Position numbers and translations under genes: made by a program. Of a stretch of DNA of 43,864 nt, positions 10,019-19,662 are shown piece by piece. The notes beneath the pieces are model-generated. The model was given only the letters and a program-made list of their open reading frames with translations, searched no databases and was not told the origin of the DNA. The stretch lies in contig NC_001318.1 in the NCBI RefSeq assembly GCF_000008685.2, forward strand, positions 18,474-62,337, given 5' to 3'. Positions within the stretch are counted from its first letter, which is position 1; every line of letters starts with the position of its first letter. This DNA is from Borreliella burgdorferi B31 (lineage in GTDB: Bacteria > Spirochaetota > Spirochaetia > Borreliales > Borreliaceae).

Positions 10019-10999
10019 TTAAATAAATCCTACTCTAGAAAATGGAAGATATATTATCAAGGTTCTTCCAAGTACTTTATTCTTATTGATTACTCCAAAA
10101 AACCGACCATCATGAGAATTGTCTCTATTATCTCCAATTGGCAAAATATATCCATCAGGAACATAAATACCATAATCTCTCATTATAGCTTTTTCCATAT
10201 AATAATCCACATAAGGCATAAAAGCAGATAAATACTTATATTCCAATCTTTCAAACTCAAACCTATCAATCATTCTAACATCAAAAAATGAAAAATCGGG
10301 AGTGCTACTTAAATTTATATTTAACTGGCTAAGAGCAACAAACATAGCAAAATCACCATAAATCCCATAGTCCTCATTTGCCACAATTTTTTTAATTTTA
10401 AAATTTTTATCAACCAAATCCCAATAAGAATCTTCTAAAATAAAATTTTCCTCGCCTTCTCTTTTAATATAAGCTTTACCGTTATTAAATCTAACAATTT
10501 TACCATCTGCAAACGCACCTCTTTTCACAAGAAATCTAACATTGGGATTGCCATATTCATCTCTATCAAGATCAATAAAAGATAATGTTAACATGTAAAG
10601 TATTCTTTGAAAGATATCAAAAAAAACACCCTTTGATTTATACTCTGGATTTTCAAAAATAATAATATCGGATTCTTCTGGGGCTTTAAAACCATTAATT
10701 TTAAATAACCCTGGTAAAAGCTCAGGACCGTAAGAAAATTTATCTACAAATAAAAAATCCCCTATTTGAAGAGTATTTTCCATTGATCCTGATGGTATTT
10801 TATAAGCTTGAACAAAATATTGATTTATCACCAATACAAAAATTGCCGCTGCTACAAAATCAAATAAAAAGTTAAGCAAAAATCCTCGTTTCTTAGCCCT
10901 TAATTTGCAAAAATATTTCTTTCTTTTTCTATATGTCAAATATTTCTCAACAATGTGTACCAAAAAAGATGCAAATTTATCCAATCTTCTTAAATACAT
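10019..10999 (-). CDS. lepB: Signal peptidase I
   Basis: Membrane-bound serine protease that cleaves Sec/Tat signal peptides on the outer face of the inner membrane. It is 326 residues with a basic N-terminus and a membrane segment at about 41-62. The nucleophile motif IPSGSM (68-73) has Ser72, the general-base motif LVKR has Lys159, and the conserved GDNRDNSHDGRFFG lies at 289-302. Between the Lys and the C-terminal box is a long insert (about 165-280), larger than in compact Gram-positive enzymes. GAGGTTAGG precedes the ATG. The downstream gene is a shorter paralogue without the dyad. The start region is divergent from the PEGA/FGE-like gene at 11070. Confidence 0.95.
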   Translation of the reverse strand: MYLRRLDKFASFLVHIVEKYLTYRKRKKYFCKLRAKKRGFLLNFLFDFVAAAIFVLVINQYFVQAYKIPSGSMENTLQIGDFLFVDKFSYGPELLPGLFKINGFKAPEESDIIIFENPEYKSKGVFFDIFQRILYMLTLSFIDLDRDEYGNPNVRFLVKRGAFADGKIVRFNNGKAYIKREGEENFILEDSYWDLVDKNFKIKKIVANEDYGIYGDFAMFVALSQLNINLSSTPDFSFFDVRMIDRFEFERLEYKYLSAFMPYVDYYMEKAIMRDYGIYVPDGYILPIGDNRDNSHDGRFFGVINKNKVLGRTLIIYLPFSRVGFI

Positions 11000-11032
11000 A
11001 ACCTAACCTCAAGAATTAAATAATACAAAATA

Positions 11033-11062
11033 TTGACACTTATTTAAATACTTTTCTATACT
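11033..11062 (+). promoter_or_regulatory. Predicted sigma-70 promoter placing the transcript start at the ATG
   Basis: TTGACA at 11033-11038 and TATACT at 11057-11062 have an 18-base spacer. Counting seven bases on from the -10 box puts the start at about 11069-11070, the first base of the ATG at 11070. No Shine-Dalgarno sequence is present, so a leaderless mRNA is predicted. Confidence 0.65.
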
Positions 11063-11069
11063 TTAAAAG

Positions 11070-12542
11070 ATGAAAGAGGTTGACGAGAATTCAAATGTTG
11101 AGCTTTTTGAAGTTAAATTAAAGCCAATCCTAGGAATAGAGCCTAAGGTTTACGTATTTCTTACAACAATAATATTGCTTTTAAGTTTAATATCAACTTT
11201 AATAATCATACCTAAATTTAAAAATCCAGGAGCATATTTAAAAATAAATTCCAATATTGAAAACACTTACATATATTTAAACGAAAAATATATCGGTAGA
11301 ACCCCACTTAACAAATATATAAATGCCACCGAAGGAGTTCTTAGAGCAAAGAGAATGGGATTTAAAACTTACGAACAAAGGATAAAAATTCACAACAAAT
11401 TTTTTGGAAACTACAGTTTGCAAATAAATTTAGAACTGGTTGATCCTGAAAAGATCATTAAACAAAGACAAAAAGAGCTCTCTATAATGGTGAAAATAAA
11501 AAATATTAATGAAAATACAAAACTAATTCCTGTTTTTTCATTAATATCTAGCGAACTTAAAGAACATCCCAAATACATTAAAAAATTTCTAAAAGATTCT
11601 ATACCTTACTTAAATTCAACCGAAATGTTTAAAGATTTTCTAAATTCATATAAAGCTATATATTCAATAGACCAAGACAACAGCAATCAAGAAGAAATAT
11701 GGAACTCTTTAAAAACAAATTTTGATTTAGAAAATAGAGCCATCTTTTGGTTTTTAGAAAATTTAGATAAAGATTTAAAAATACTAACAAAAAATGCGCC
11801 TTGGGTTAAAACATTAGCCAAAACTCTAGACAATGAAAATATTCAATTAATTTCTAAAAATGAAAAAATCAATATAAAATTACCTGGATTTAAAAAAATA
11901 AATTCAAATAAAATCGAAAAAATTCAAAATTATGAATTAAATTCATTAGATTCAAAAAACATTTCACTAAAATCTACCTATAACGTAAAAGAATTTCTTA
12001 TTCAAGAACAAAATGTTACAAAATACGAGTATCAAGATTTTTTAAAAGAAAATCCAAAATGGGCATTAAATAATAAAGAAAATTTAATTAAAGAACAACT
12101 TGTAGATGAAAATTATCTTAAAAATTTTAATCAAATAGGCTTAAATGAAGCCATCACTGGAATATCTTATTTCTCAGCAATAGAATACGCCAACTGGTAC
12201 TCTAAAAAACTTCCCACAGGGTTCAAAGCAAGACTGCCTATATCACAAGAATGGGAATTGTACCAAAAAGAACCAAACAAAAACCCATTAAATATTAATG
12301 AAATATCAAAAAAAGTTGGATTTTGGAATTTAATGCAAAATTCATCTTTTAATGAAATCGCAATATTTAAAAATGAAAAAAATTTTTATAGCGAAAATTC
12401 AAATTTTTACTCATTGATAACAGAAATTAGAACATATTCCCAGCAAAATAATAATTTACTCAATGCATCAACCAAAGCCTCTTTTTTGAAAAACTGGAGT
12501 TCTCCAAACATTGGCTTTAGGTTGATTGTATCAAAGGAATAA
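11070..12542 (+). CDS. Membrane-anchored PEGA-domain protein with FGE/sulfatase-modifying-factor-like C-terminus
   Basis: A 490-residue protein with a short cytoplasmic tail and one membrane segment (about 27-48). A PEGA-type beta domain follows (about 55-120; YIYLNEKYIGRTPLNKYI and GVLRAKRMGFKTY). After a long Lys/Asn-rich helical middle, the C-terminal domain (about 305-490) resembles the formylglycine-generating-enzyme fold: ISYFSAIEYANWYSKKLP, ARLPISQEWE, NLMQNSSFNEI and terminal SPNIGFRLIV. There is no Cys in the whole protein, so the FGE copper/thiol chemistry is impossible; a binding role is more likely. The frame has no ribosome site and a promoter sits directly against the ATG. smpB follows after 11 bases. 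Recalled as BB0032. Confidence 0.75.
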   Translation: MKEVDENSNVELFEVKLKPILGIEPKVYVFLTTIILLLSLISTLIIIPKFKNPGAYLKINSNIENTYIYLNEKYIGRTPLNKYINATEGVLRAKRMGFKTYEQRIKIHNKFFGNYSLQINLELVDPEKIIKQRQKELSIMVKIKNINENTKLIPVFSLISSELKEHPKYIKKFLKDSIPYLNSTEMFKDFLNSYKAIYSIDQDNSNQEEIWNSLKTNFDLENRAIFWFLENLDKDLKILTKNAPWVKTLAKTLDNENIQLISKNEKINIKLPGFKKINSNKIEKIQNYELNSLDSKNISLKSTYNVKEFLIQEQNVTKYEYQDFLKENPKWALNNKENLIKEQLVDENYLKNFNQIGLNEAITGISYFSAIEYANWYSKKLPTGFKARLPISQEWELYQKEPNKNPLNINEISKKVGFWNLMQNSSFNEIAIFKNEKNFYSENSNFYSLITEIRTYSQQNNNLLNASTKASFLKNWSSPNIGFRLIVSKE

Positions 12543-12553
12543 AAGGAATAGAT

Positions 12554-13006
12554 TTGAACACAAACAATTTGCTTCTTGAAAACAAAAAAGCAAAATTTAA
12601 TTACTTTATTGAAGAGAAAATAAGTTGTGGAATAGTGCTAAAAGGAACTGAGGTAAAATCAATAAAGGCAAAAAAATTATCATTTAACAATAGCTTTGCA
12701 AGCATAAAAAAAGAAGAATTGTGGCTTGAAAACTTGCACGTATCAAAATATAAAGAAGGTAATATCTTCAATCATGATGAATTAAGGCCCAGAAAACTTT
12801 TAATCAAAAAAAGAGAATTGCAAAGACTAAAAAAATTTAAAGAAAAAGAGGGATATACTTTAATTCCTATTAGTTTTTATTTAAAAAAATCAATAATTAA
12901 AGTAGAAGTTGGAATATGTAAAGGAAAAAAGTTGTATGATAAAAGAGAAATATTAAAGCAAAAAAGCATAAAAAAAGATCTTAGTAGAGAAATAAAATAC
13001 AAGTAA
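12554..13006 (+). CDS. smpB: tmRNA-binding protein SmpB
   Basis: Binds tmRNA (ssrA, at 28218-28576 in this window) and brings it to ribosomes stalled without a stop codon. The 150-residue protein has the OB-fold signature ENKKAKFNYFIEEKISCGIVLKGTEVKSI at the start, the AS.K..E.WL..LHVSKY pattern, and RPRKLLIKKREL. It has the expected basic C-terminal tail (KQKSIKKDLSREIKYK) that enters the mRNA channel. The start is the TTG at 12554, preceded by AAGGA at about seven bases. A hairpin follows the stop and p13 converges from the other side. Confidence 0.95.
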   Translation: MNTNNLLLENKKAKFNYFIEEKISCGIVLKGTEVKSIKAKKLSFNNSFASIKKEELWLENLHVSKYKEGNIFNHDELRPRKLLIKKRELQRLKKFKEKEGYTLIPISFYLKKSIIKVEVGICKGKKLYDKREILKQKSIKKDLSREIKYK

Positions 13007-13031
13007 AAGCTCTTTTAATTACAATTGAGCA

Positions 13032-13063
13032 ATTGCAATACAGAATTGCAATCACCCATTTTT
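13032..13063 (+). terminator. Candidate terminator after smpB
   Basis: ATTGCAAT at 13032-13039 and again at 13045-13052 is its own reverse complement, so the copies form an eight-pair hairpin with loop ACAGA. A T5 run follows at 13059-13063, six bases beyond the stem, which is looser than a classical terminator. The hairpin lies between convergent smpB and p13. Confidence 0.5.
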
Positions 13064-13076
13064 GTAATAAATAAAA

Positions 13077-13616
13077 TTAATAGCTTTTTTTGAAAGACAG
13101 TTCAAACCCAAGAGCACTGGATTGGCCCATTGCAACATCAAAACTAGGTTCAAATCCTCCTAAAGCTACATTAAGGCTATTTTTTAGCTTCCTATTATAA
13201 CTATTAGCAAATGTAAATGGAAGAATAATTTCTGTTAATCTTGTCACAGCCATAGTAACCACACCTGCTAACATAACTCCCTTACCCCAAGTCCATTGAA
13301 AAGCAGCTTTTTTAGTAATACCATCAAGCGCTTTGATATCCAAATAAGCCCCCGCAAGTATAAGCCCTATACCAACCGCATCAAATCCAAGAATAAGAGA
13401 ACCTCCAAGAATATCTCCTTGAGCAAAGGAGCCTATTCCAAACCCTAAAAAAAGGTTCAATAAAAATGGTACAATAGGATCTTGCTTGCTAGTTTCATAA
13501 ACCAAAAGTTTTTCTCCAGCACTCATCCCAAACGCACCATTTTTAGAATCATTAGCTTGAGCAAAGCTAGAAAAAACACAAAAGGTTGCCAAAACAAAAA
13601 TTAAAAGTTTATTCAT
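13077..13616 (-). CDS. p13: Outer-membrane porin P13
   Basis: Integral outer-membrane protein of Lyme Borrelia with channel activity, known in the literature to be processed at both ends (signal peptide removal and C-terminal trimming by the CtpA protease). The 179-residue precursor has a signal peptide ending near SSFAQA (about residue 21). Several hydrophobic segments follow (PFLLNLFLGFGIGSF, LGGSLILGFDAVGIGLILAG, GVMLAGVVTMAV). The sequence matches P13 as I remember it, including the C-terminal LGFELSFKKSY. AAAGGGG precedes the ATG. It lies 67 bases downstream of parC on the same strand, probably with its own promoter. Confidence 0.93.
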   Translation of the reverse strand: MNKLLIFVLATFCVFSSFAQANDSKNGAFGMSAGEKLLVYETSKQDPIVPFLLNLFLGFGIGSFAQGDILGGSLILGFDAVGIGLILAGAYLDIKALDGITKKAAFQWTWGKGVMLAGVVTMAVTRLTEIILPFTFANSYNRKLKNSLNVALGGFEPSFDVAMGQSSALGFELSFKKSY

Positions 13617-13643
13617 AAAAACCCCTTTATTAAAACTGGTACT

Positions 13644-13672
13644 ATGGTAGCATATTAATGAAATTTAAAAAA
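13644..13672 (-). promoter_or_regulatory. Weak candidate promoter for p13
   Basis: On the minus strand an extended -10 element (TGC then TACCAT, -10 at 13644-13649) has a poor -35 TTTTTT at 13667-13672 with a 17-base spacer. It sits in the 67-base gap between parC and p13. The start would be near 13637, leaving a short leader that contains AAAGGGG. Confidence 0.35.
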
Positions 13673-13683
13673 GGTTTTTAAAG

Positions 13684-15564
13684 TTATTTAAATTTAACTT
13701 TTTTCAAATTATTGCTTGAAATTCGCTTCCCAATAGAGCTTCTTGATTTGACCATAAAATTATCAATTTCAATTCTTTTAACAATGTCTTTATTTGTAGA
13801 AAATTCTACAAATTCTGGATTCAATGAAAAATCGACAAATTCATCATTTTCTCCCAAGAATTCATAAACCTTATCTGTAATAAATTTATCTATTTTAAAC
13901 CTTTTAACATAATAAAAATTGTCAAGCCTGTTAAAATAAATTATTGAAAATATTTGCTCTTTTGAATTATTTATATCATAAACTAAAGCACATACATTCT
14001 TTTTATCTATAAATGTCTTGTCTTCAATATTTTTAAGAACATAACTATTTTCTCTAAAAACTAATATTTTATCATAATAACTAGCATTTCCAATAAATTC
14101 ACCATCAAAAAGACTTGTTCCTGCAAAGCCTTCTGCCAAGTTCAAATAAACTTTCATATTCTTTGTAGCTATTTCTTTTACATTCTTTGATTTGATTAAA
14201 GAAATTTTAGTCTTTCTTTGATGCTCTTTAGAATACTTTGCAAGCAATAAATCAATAAAATTTATTGAATAACCTCTTATTGAAGAAATATTGCTATTTA
14301 TACTCTTTAATTCTTTATTTAAAATTTTAATATCCTTAGAATTCTTATCAATATCAAAAAGACTTATTTTTCTAATTGGAATTTTAAGCAAATTTTCAAC
14401 ATCTTCTTTTAAAACTTCCCTTGAAAAAGATTCTTTGTGCCTTAAAACCTCTGACAATATTATACTTAGAATATTTTCTTCTTTAGAAATTGTTTCAAGA
14501 AGTTTATAAATCTTTTTTTCAATAAAAATTTGCTCGAGTGTTTTATAAAATATTTTTTCAAGAATCTTGCTTTTTTGTAATTCAAGTTCCATTTTTAAAA
14601 TTTTTTGAAGATGGGCTGCATGAAACTTGATAAGATCTTTAATAGTATAAACAACAGGATATCTCTCGCTAAGCAATAATAAATTAACAGAAATTGATAT
14701 CTGACAATTTGTATAATGATACAACTTTTCAATCACTTCGCTTGCATAAACACCCCTAGGCAAAGATAGCTCTATGGCCACATTTTCAGCAGTAAAGTCA
14801 TTAATGCTTGAAACTTTAATATAATTTTTTCTAATTGCTTTCTCAATCGAAGATATTAAGCTCTCAGTAGTCTCACCAAAGGGTAATTCCCTTATTACAA
14901 TTGTTTTTTCATCTATGGTTTCAATCTTAGCTCTAACTAAAACTTTACCGTTACCATCAGCGTATTCGTTAACATCAACTATTCCTCCCGTTGGAAAATC
15001 AGGATAAATATCATAACTCTCTCCAAGAAGCTCGCTCTTTACTGCATTTAAAATCTCATTAAAATTGTGAGGCAATATTTTAGCTGCCATTCCAACAGCA
15101 ATTCCCTCACTTCCTTGAATTAAAATAACAGGAATTTTGGCAGGATAAAGCAAAGGTTCATTATTTCTTCCATCATAAGAAGATTCATAAATTGTTATCT
15201 CTTTGCTGTAAAGAACATCAAAGGCTAAGGGAGTTAGCCTACATTCAATATATCTAGAAGCAGAAGCAGGATCACCTGTGAATAAATTGCCAAAATTGCC
15301 CTGCTTTTCAATAAATAGATCCTTATTGGCAATATTAACAAGAGCCTCATAAATTGACGTATCGCCGTGGGGATGATATTTCATTGTATTACCAACAACA
15401 TTTGCAACTTTATGAAAGTTGCCATCATGCATTTCAAAAAGAGAATGTATAATTCTCCTTTGAACTGGTTTAAACCCATCAACAACACTAGCAATAGCAC
15501 GATCTTTAATAACATAAGATGAATATTGCAAAAAATTATCTTTAAGTACAGTTCTAATATCCAT
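13684..15564 (-). CDS. parC: DNA topoisomerase IV subunit A
   Basis: DNA-cleaving subunit of topoisomerase IV, which unlinks daughter chromosomes. It is 626 residues. The cleavage tyrosine is Y105 in ASASRYIE, and the quinolone-determining stretch HPHGDTSIYEAL (64-75) has a natural Thr at the position equivalent to E. coli Ser80. KIPVILIQGSEGIAVGMAAKI and the coiled segment (about 310-400) are typical. The C-terminal domain is shorter than in E. coli ParC (about 750 residues), so fewer pinwheel blades are expected. The ATG overlaps the parE stop by one base (TAATG), so synthesis is coupled. It is ParC rather than GyrA by its short C-terminus and pairing with parE. Confidence 0.93.
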   Translation of the reverse strand: MDIRTVLKDNFLQYSSYVIKDRAIASVVDGFKPVQRRIIHSLFEMHDGNFHKVANVVGNTMKYHPHGDTSIYEALVNIANKDLFIEKQGNFGNLFTGDPASASRYIECRLTPLAFDVLYSKEITIYESSYDGRNNEPLLYPAKIPVILIQGSEGIAVGMAAKILPHNFNEILNAVKSELLGESYDIYPDFPTGGIVDVNEYADGNGKVLVRAKIETIDEKTIVIRELPFGETTESLISSIEKAIRKNYIKVSSINDFTAENVAIELSLPRGVYASEVIEKLYHYTNCQISISVNLLLLSERYPVVYTIKDLIKFHAAHLQKILKMELELQKSKILEKIFYKTLEQIFIEKKIYKLLETISKEENILSIILSEVLRHKESFSREVLKEDVENLLKIPIRKISLFDIDKNSKDIKILNKELKSINSNISSIRGYSINFIDLLLAKYSKEHQRKTKISLIKSKNVKEIATKNMKVYLNLAEGFAGTSLFDGEFIGNASYYDKILVFRENSYVLKNIEDKTFIDKKNVCALVYDINNSKEQIFSIIYFNRLDNFYYVKRFKIDKFITDKVYEFLGENDEFVDFSLNPEFVEFSTNKDIVKRIEIDNFMVKSRSSIGKRISSNNLKKVKFK

Positions 15565-17363
15565 TAAATCAAATTCTCCATAATAAAATTCCGCCTCTCA
15601 GGAGTATTTTGCCCCATATAAAAACCCAATTTCTCTTTTATTTCTTTAATATTAAAAAGGTCCACCTTTGTAAGCTTAATGCTATTAATATCAATAAAGC
15701 CTTTAAATTCATTTGGAGAAATTTCACCAAGGCCTTTAAACCTTGTTACTTCACATCCCCCCTTAAGCTCAAGAATGGCTTTTTGCTTTTCTTCCTCAGA
15801 ATAACAATAGGTCGTGATTTTTTTGTTCCTAACCCTAAAAAGAGGAGTTTCTAAAATATACATATGCCCATTTAAAATTAAATCCTCAAAAAAAGTTAAG
15901 AAAAAAGTTAACAATAAATTTCTAATATGAAATCCATCAAAATCTGCATCGGTTGCTATTACAACCTTATTGTACCTTAAATTTTCAATTGATTCTTCAA
16001 TGCCAAGAGCTACCATCATATTATAAAGTTCTTCATTTTTGTATATTTCAGATTTATTCTTTTCAAACATATTTTGAGGTTTTCCTCTAAGAGAAAATAT
16101 AGCCTGAGTATAAACATCTCTACAAGATACCATTGAACCTGTTGCAGAATCCCCCTCTGTTAAGAAGATCATAGTTTGTTCTGACTGCTTGCTGCTGTCA
16201 TTAAAATGAAATTTGCAATCCTTAAGCTTAGGGATTTTAAAAGATATTTTTTTTGCTCTCTCTCTTGCTTCTTTTCTTACGCTACTTAATTCTTTTCTGA
16301 GTCGTTCATTGTCAACTACTTTTTTCTCAATCAATTTTGCAAGTATTTTATCTTTATATAAAATTTCAGAAATTATCTTCTGCACTTCCTTTGCAACATT
16401 GCCTCTAGTTTCAATATTTCCAAGCTTATTCTTAGTTTGACTTTCAAATATTGGATCTTTAATTTTAACAGAAAGAGTTGCAACAAGCCCTTCCCTAATA
16501 TCCGTAGAGGAATATGTTTTTTTAAGAAAATCGTTAATAGCTCTTACAAAGCCCTCTCTAAAACCAGTCTGATGGGTACCTCCATCATTAGTATATTGAC
16601 CATTAACAAATGAAAAATAAGTCTCCCCATAATTATTTGTATGGGAAAAAGCAAATTCTAAAGTTTTACTAGAATAGTAAACAATATCATAAAGCAAATC
16701 ATCACTTTTAATTTCTGAATTCAAAAAATCTAAAAGACCATTTTTAGATTCAAAAATTTGATCATTATAGTTTATTATAAGTCCCTTATTCAAACAAGCA
16801 TAATGGAAAAATCTTCTTTTGAGAAAATCTTCACTATAAGAATATTTTCCGAATATTTCTGAATCTGCTAAAAACTCAACATAAGTACCATCTTTATCAG
16901 AAGATTTTATTTCTCTAGATTCCAATAATTTTCCCTTAGAAAACAAAGCCTCAAAAGATTTGCCATTTCTTGTTGATCTTACTAAAAATTTTGAACTTAA
17001 GGCATTAACTGCCTTAGTTCCAACCCCATTAAGCCCTACAGAAAATTGAAAAACATCGTCATTGTACTTGGCTCCAGTATTAATAACTGAAACACTCTCA
17101 ATAACTTTTCCAAGAGGAATTCCTCTTCCATAATCCCTAATAGAAATAAGATTATTTTCTTTTTTTATAAAAATTTCATTTCCGTAACCCATAATAAACT
17201 CATCAATTGAATTGTCTATTATCTCTTTAATTAAAACATAAATACCATCATCAATATTAGAGCCATCTCCCAAACGTCCAATATACATACCAGATCTTAA
17301 TCTAATATGTTCAAGAGAAGATAGAGTGATTATTTTACTTTCATCATAATTTTGAGTCTTCAT
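15564..17363 (-). CDS. parE: DNA topoisomerase IV subunit B
   Basis: ATPase subunit of topoisomerase IV. It is 599 residues. The GHKL ATPase has Glu47 in IKEIIDNSIDE, GRGIPLG (79-85) and GLNGVGTKAVNALS. The TOPRIM part has EGDSA (403-407) and DADFDG (472-477), which bind the cleavage metal. The C-terminus has the expected RFKGLGEISPNEF, although Pro-Asn replaces the usual Met-Asn/Pro-Glu pattern of that block. AAGGA precedes the ATG. It is the upstream partner of parC (one-base overlap) and follows plsC by about 20 bases on the same strand. Confidence 0.94.
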   Translation of the reverse strand: MKTQNYDESKIITLSSLEHIRLRSGMYIGRLGDGSNIDDGIYVLIKEIIDNSIDEFIMGYGNEIFIKKENNLISIRDYGRGIPLGKVIESVSVINTGAKYNDDVFQFSVGLNGVGTKAVNALSSKFLVRSTRNGKSFEALFSKGKLLESREIKSSDKDGTYVEFLADSEIFGKYSYSEDFLKRRFFHYACLNKGLIINYNDQIFESKNGLLDFLNSEIKSDDLLYDIVYYSSKTLEFAFSHTNNYGETYFSFVNGQYTNDGGTHQTGFREGFVRAINDFLKKTYSSTDIREGLVATLSVKIKDPIFESQTKNKLGNIETRGNVAKEVQKIISEILYKDKILAKLIEKKVVDNERLRKELSSVRKEARERAKKISFKIPKLKDCKFHFNDSSKQSEQTMIFLTEGDSATGSMVSCRDVYTQAIFSLRGKPQNMFEKNKSEIYKNEELYNMMVALGIEESIENLRYNKVVIATDADFDGFHIRNLLLTFFLTFFEDLILNGHMYILETPLFRVRNKKITTYCYSEEEKQKAILELKGGCEVTRFKGLGEISPNEFKGFIDINSIKLTKVDLFNIKEIKEKLGFYMGQNTPERRNFIMENLI

Positions 17364-17383
17364 CTAAATCCTTGCTTTATAAA

Positions 17384-18136
17384 TTAAATTTTAATAGTTT
17401 CAAGCTTTTTAACTATTTGATCTCTAATAATACTAGTGAGATTCTCTTTTTCATACTCACTTAATTTTAAAACATCTATCAAAGGATGGACATGAATATA
17501 AACAGACAGTCCAGAATTAAAAATAATATTTTTAATAAAAAAGTTATTAGTATTATAAAGAGTAACAGGAAGAATTGATGTTCCTGTTTTTAATGCCATC
17601 TTAATTGAACCTTTTTTAAAAACTCTAGTATCCCCCCCTCTATTTCTAGTTCCTTCGGGGAAAATTCCAATAGATCTACCTTCTCTCATAACCTTTATTG
17701 CCTTAACCTCAGCAGCAGCAGCAGATCTTATGCTCCTTCTATTAACAAAAATAACACCCATAACAATCAAAACAATATTCACAAAAGGAATCCTAAGCAA
17801 CGAATGTTTTGCCAATATTACAAATGGGCAGGCAAAAGTATAAATAAAAATTAAAGGATCCATAGCCGCAATATGATTTCCCATTATTATTACATTGCTT
17901 TTTTTAGGAATATTTTCAGAACCCGTAACAATAATTTTAATTCCAGCAAGCCATAAGCTAATTTTAATGCAAGCTCGCATCATAATGAAACTAAGCCTAA
18001 CAACATAACGTTCAATTAAAAAAATTTTACAAACCAGGTAAAAAGGAAATAAAAAAAAAATTAAAATCAAAAAAAACAATAAAACATTAAAATAAGTTAT
18101 AATACTTCTCAATATTTTCATAAAAACTATTATCAT
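17384..18136 (-). CDS. plsC: 1-acyl-sn-glycerol-3-phosphate acyltransferase
   Basis: Makes phosphatidic acid by adding the second acyl chain; an inner-membrane enzyme of phospholipid synthesis. The 250-residue protein has hydrophobic N-terminal segments (about 15-45), the acyltransferase motif NHIAAMDP (H-x4-D catalytic pair), the motif III stretch [11 protein letters not shown] and a downstream proline motif SILPVTLYN. The first ATG at 18136 overlaps the upstream lipoprotein stop as ATGA; a second in-frame ATG at 18121 is an alternative. It sits between envelope genes upstream and parE downstream. Confidence 0.92.
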
Positions 18137-19650
18137 ATTTTTTCTATTCGCTCAAGCTTTAATTTTTGCCCTTTAACTAAGCTTACATCATCTTTTAAAA
18201 TTTTAATAGGATTTAAAATGATTGTAGAAAATTTTTGCTTTTGAACAATTCTTTCGCTATGCTCAAGGAAAAAAGATTCAACAAGCTTGTAACTACCCAT
18301 GTCAATCTCATATTCAAGAACAAAATTATTTTTTAAAGGAAAAATATTAAAAATGCCATAATAAATTTTATTCTCATCAATATAAGTTAAATGGGGGTAA
18401 GAAAAATCATAAATTTTATCCTTATACACGTAATTTCCACTAGGAATAAAATAAATATCACTACTCCCTTTTTTAACATTTAAGACATTCTCATCAAACC
18501 TCTTAAATGTACCCGAAAATCCACTATTATCATAAGAATTTGTGCTAGTGTCAATTTTGATTTCAATGTTTTCTTTATCTACAATTTTGATCCAAAAGTT
18601 ATAAACTATCAAATCTGAAAAAAGAGACTTTGCACTAACATTAAGAGTATTGTAAGCAGGTTTTGAAATATATTCAATCTTTGCAACTTCTTGAGAATTT
18701 TTCCTGAAAAGATTAATCTCGCTTGATTGCCTTTCAAAAGACAAGAATAAAACTTCATCAATATCTTTGACATGCATTTTATTATAGTCATGAACATCAT
18801 ACCAAACTCCATGCAAAAATTTATAAACTTCATCTTTGCTTAAATTCTTTAAAGTTTTATAAATATTATTATCAATTTTACCAACTTTTTCGCTCACAGA
18901 AGAAAGACAATATCTACCCTGAACATTAGAATATTCATATTTTTCAATCTTGCTAATTATTAAATCTTCCCCCACTTTTTCATATTTTTCTAAAGAAATA
19001 GGATAGCTTTCTCTTGATCTGTTTTCTTCATAAGCTGAAGATCTTGCATACTTATTAATAAGAACAGTTCCATTAACTTTGTCAAAAAATATAGGCCTAT
19101 AAGAAGACACATCATTTAAAACAGATTTTTGAAAAACATACAAAACAGATTTATCTTTTAAAAATCCTTGAATAACTATATTAAAATCATAATCACCTGT
19201 AATATCTTCAAGATACATGTTATAAGAATTTTTTGGATCAATATCTATTTGAGTTTTAAAAAGAATCGTTCCAGCTTTAATTTTAGGATCAAAACCAATA
19301 ATAAACAAATATGCATTAAGATTTGAAAAATTTTGAGCTAAAACCACCTGCTCAAAATACACATCTAAATTTAAATTTTCCTGCTGAACTGAAAGAATTT
19401 TATAACCTTTTAAATCTATAATATCTCCAAAAAAATCTTCCATTTTATTAACTTCTAAAACATTGGAATTTGGATTATCGATCCTGGAAGAAGTCTTTAC
19501 ATCTTTGTTAAAAACAATAAAATCTTTGCTTACCTTGGAACAAGCAAGTAATGTAAAAAAAAAGAATAAAAACAAAAATTTATAAAATGGGATTAATTCT
19601 TTATCCTTACTCAGAAGAGCAATCGCACTAACAACCAAAACCTTTGTCAT
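18133..19650 (-). CDS. Predicted lipoprotein of unknown function
   Basis: A 505-residue lipoprotein precursor. The hydrophobic run [16 protein letters not shown] ends in a lipobox with Cys37. The signal is preceded by an unusually long N-terminus, so the true start may be downstream, although no better start with a ribosome site was found. The mature part is acidic/basic mixed and strand-rich. It has one other Cys (in [11 protein letters not shown]), no HExxH protease motif, and a block ending [16 protein letters not shown] do not recognise a family with confidence. A relation to the spirochaetal pallilysin-type adhesins is conceivable but unsupported by what I can see. It lies between a PpiD-like chaperone gene (12-base gap) and plsC (four-base overlap), suggesting an envelope role. 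Recalled as BB0038. Confidence 0.6.
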
Positions 19651-19662
19651 AACATTTATTTC

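Noticed and set aside
9821..10231. A 136-residue plus-strand frame across the signal-peptidase pair
   Set aside because: Both minus-strand frames carry family motifs over the same bases; this frame is Lys/Ile-rich noise.
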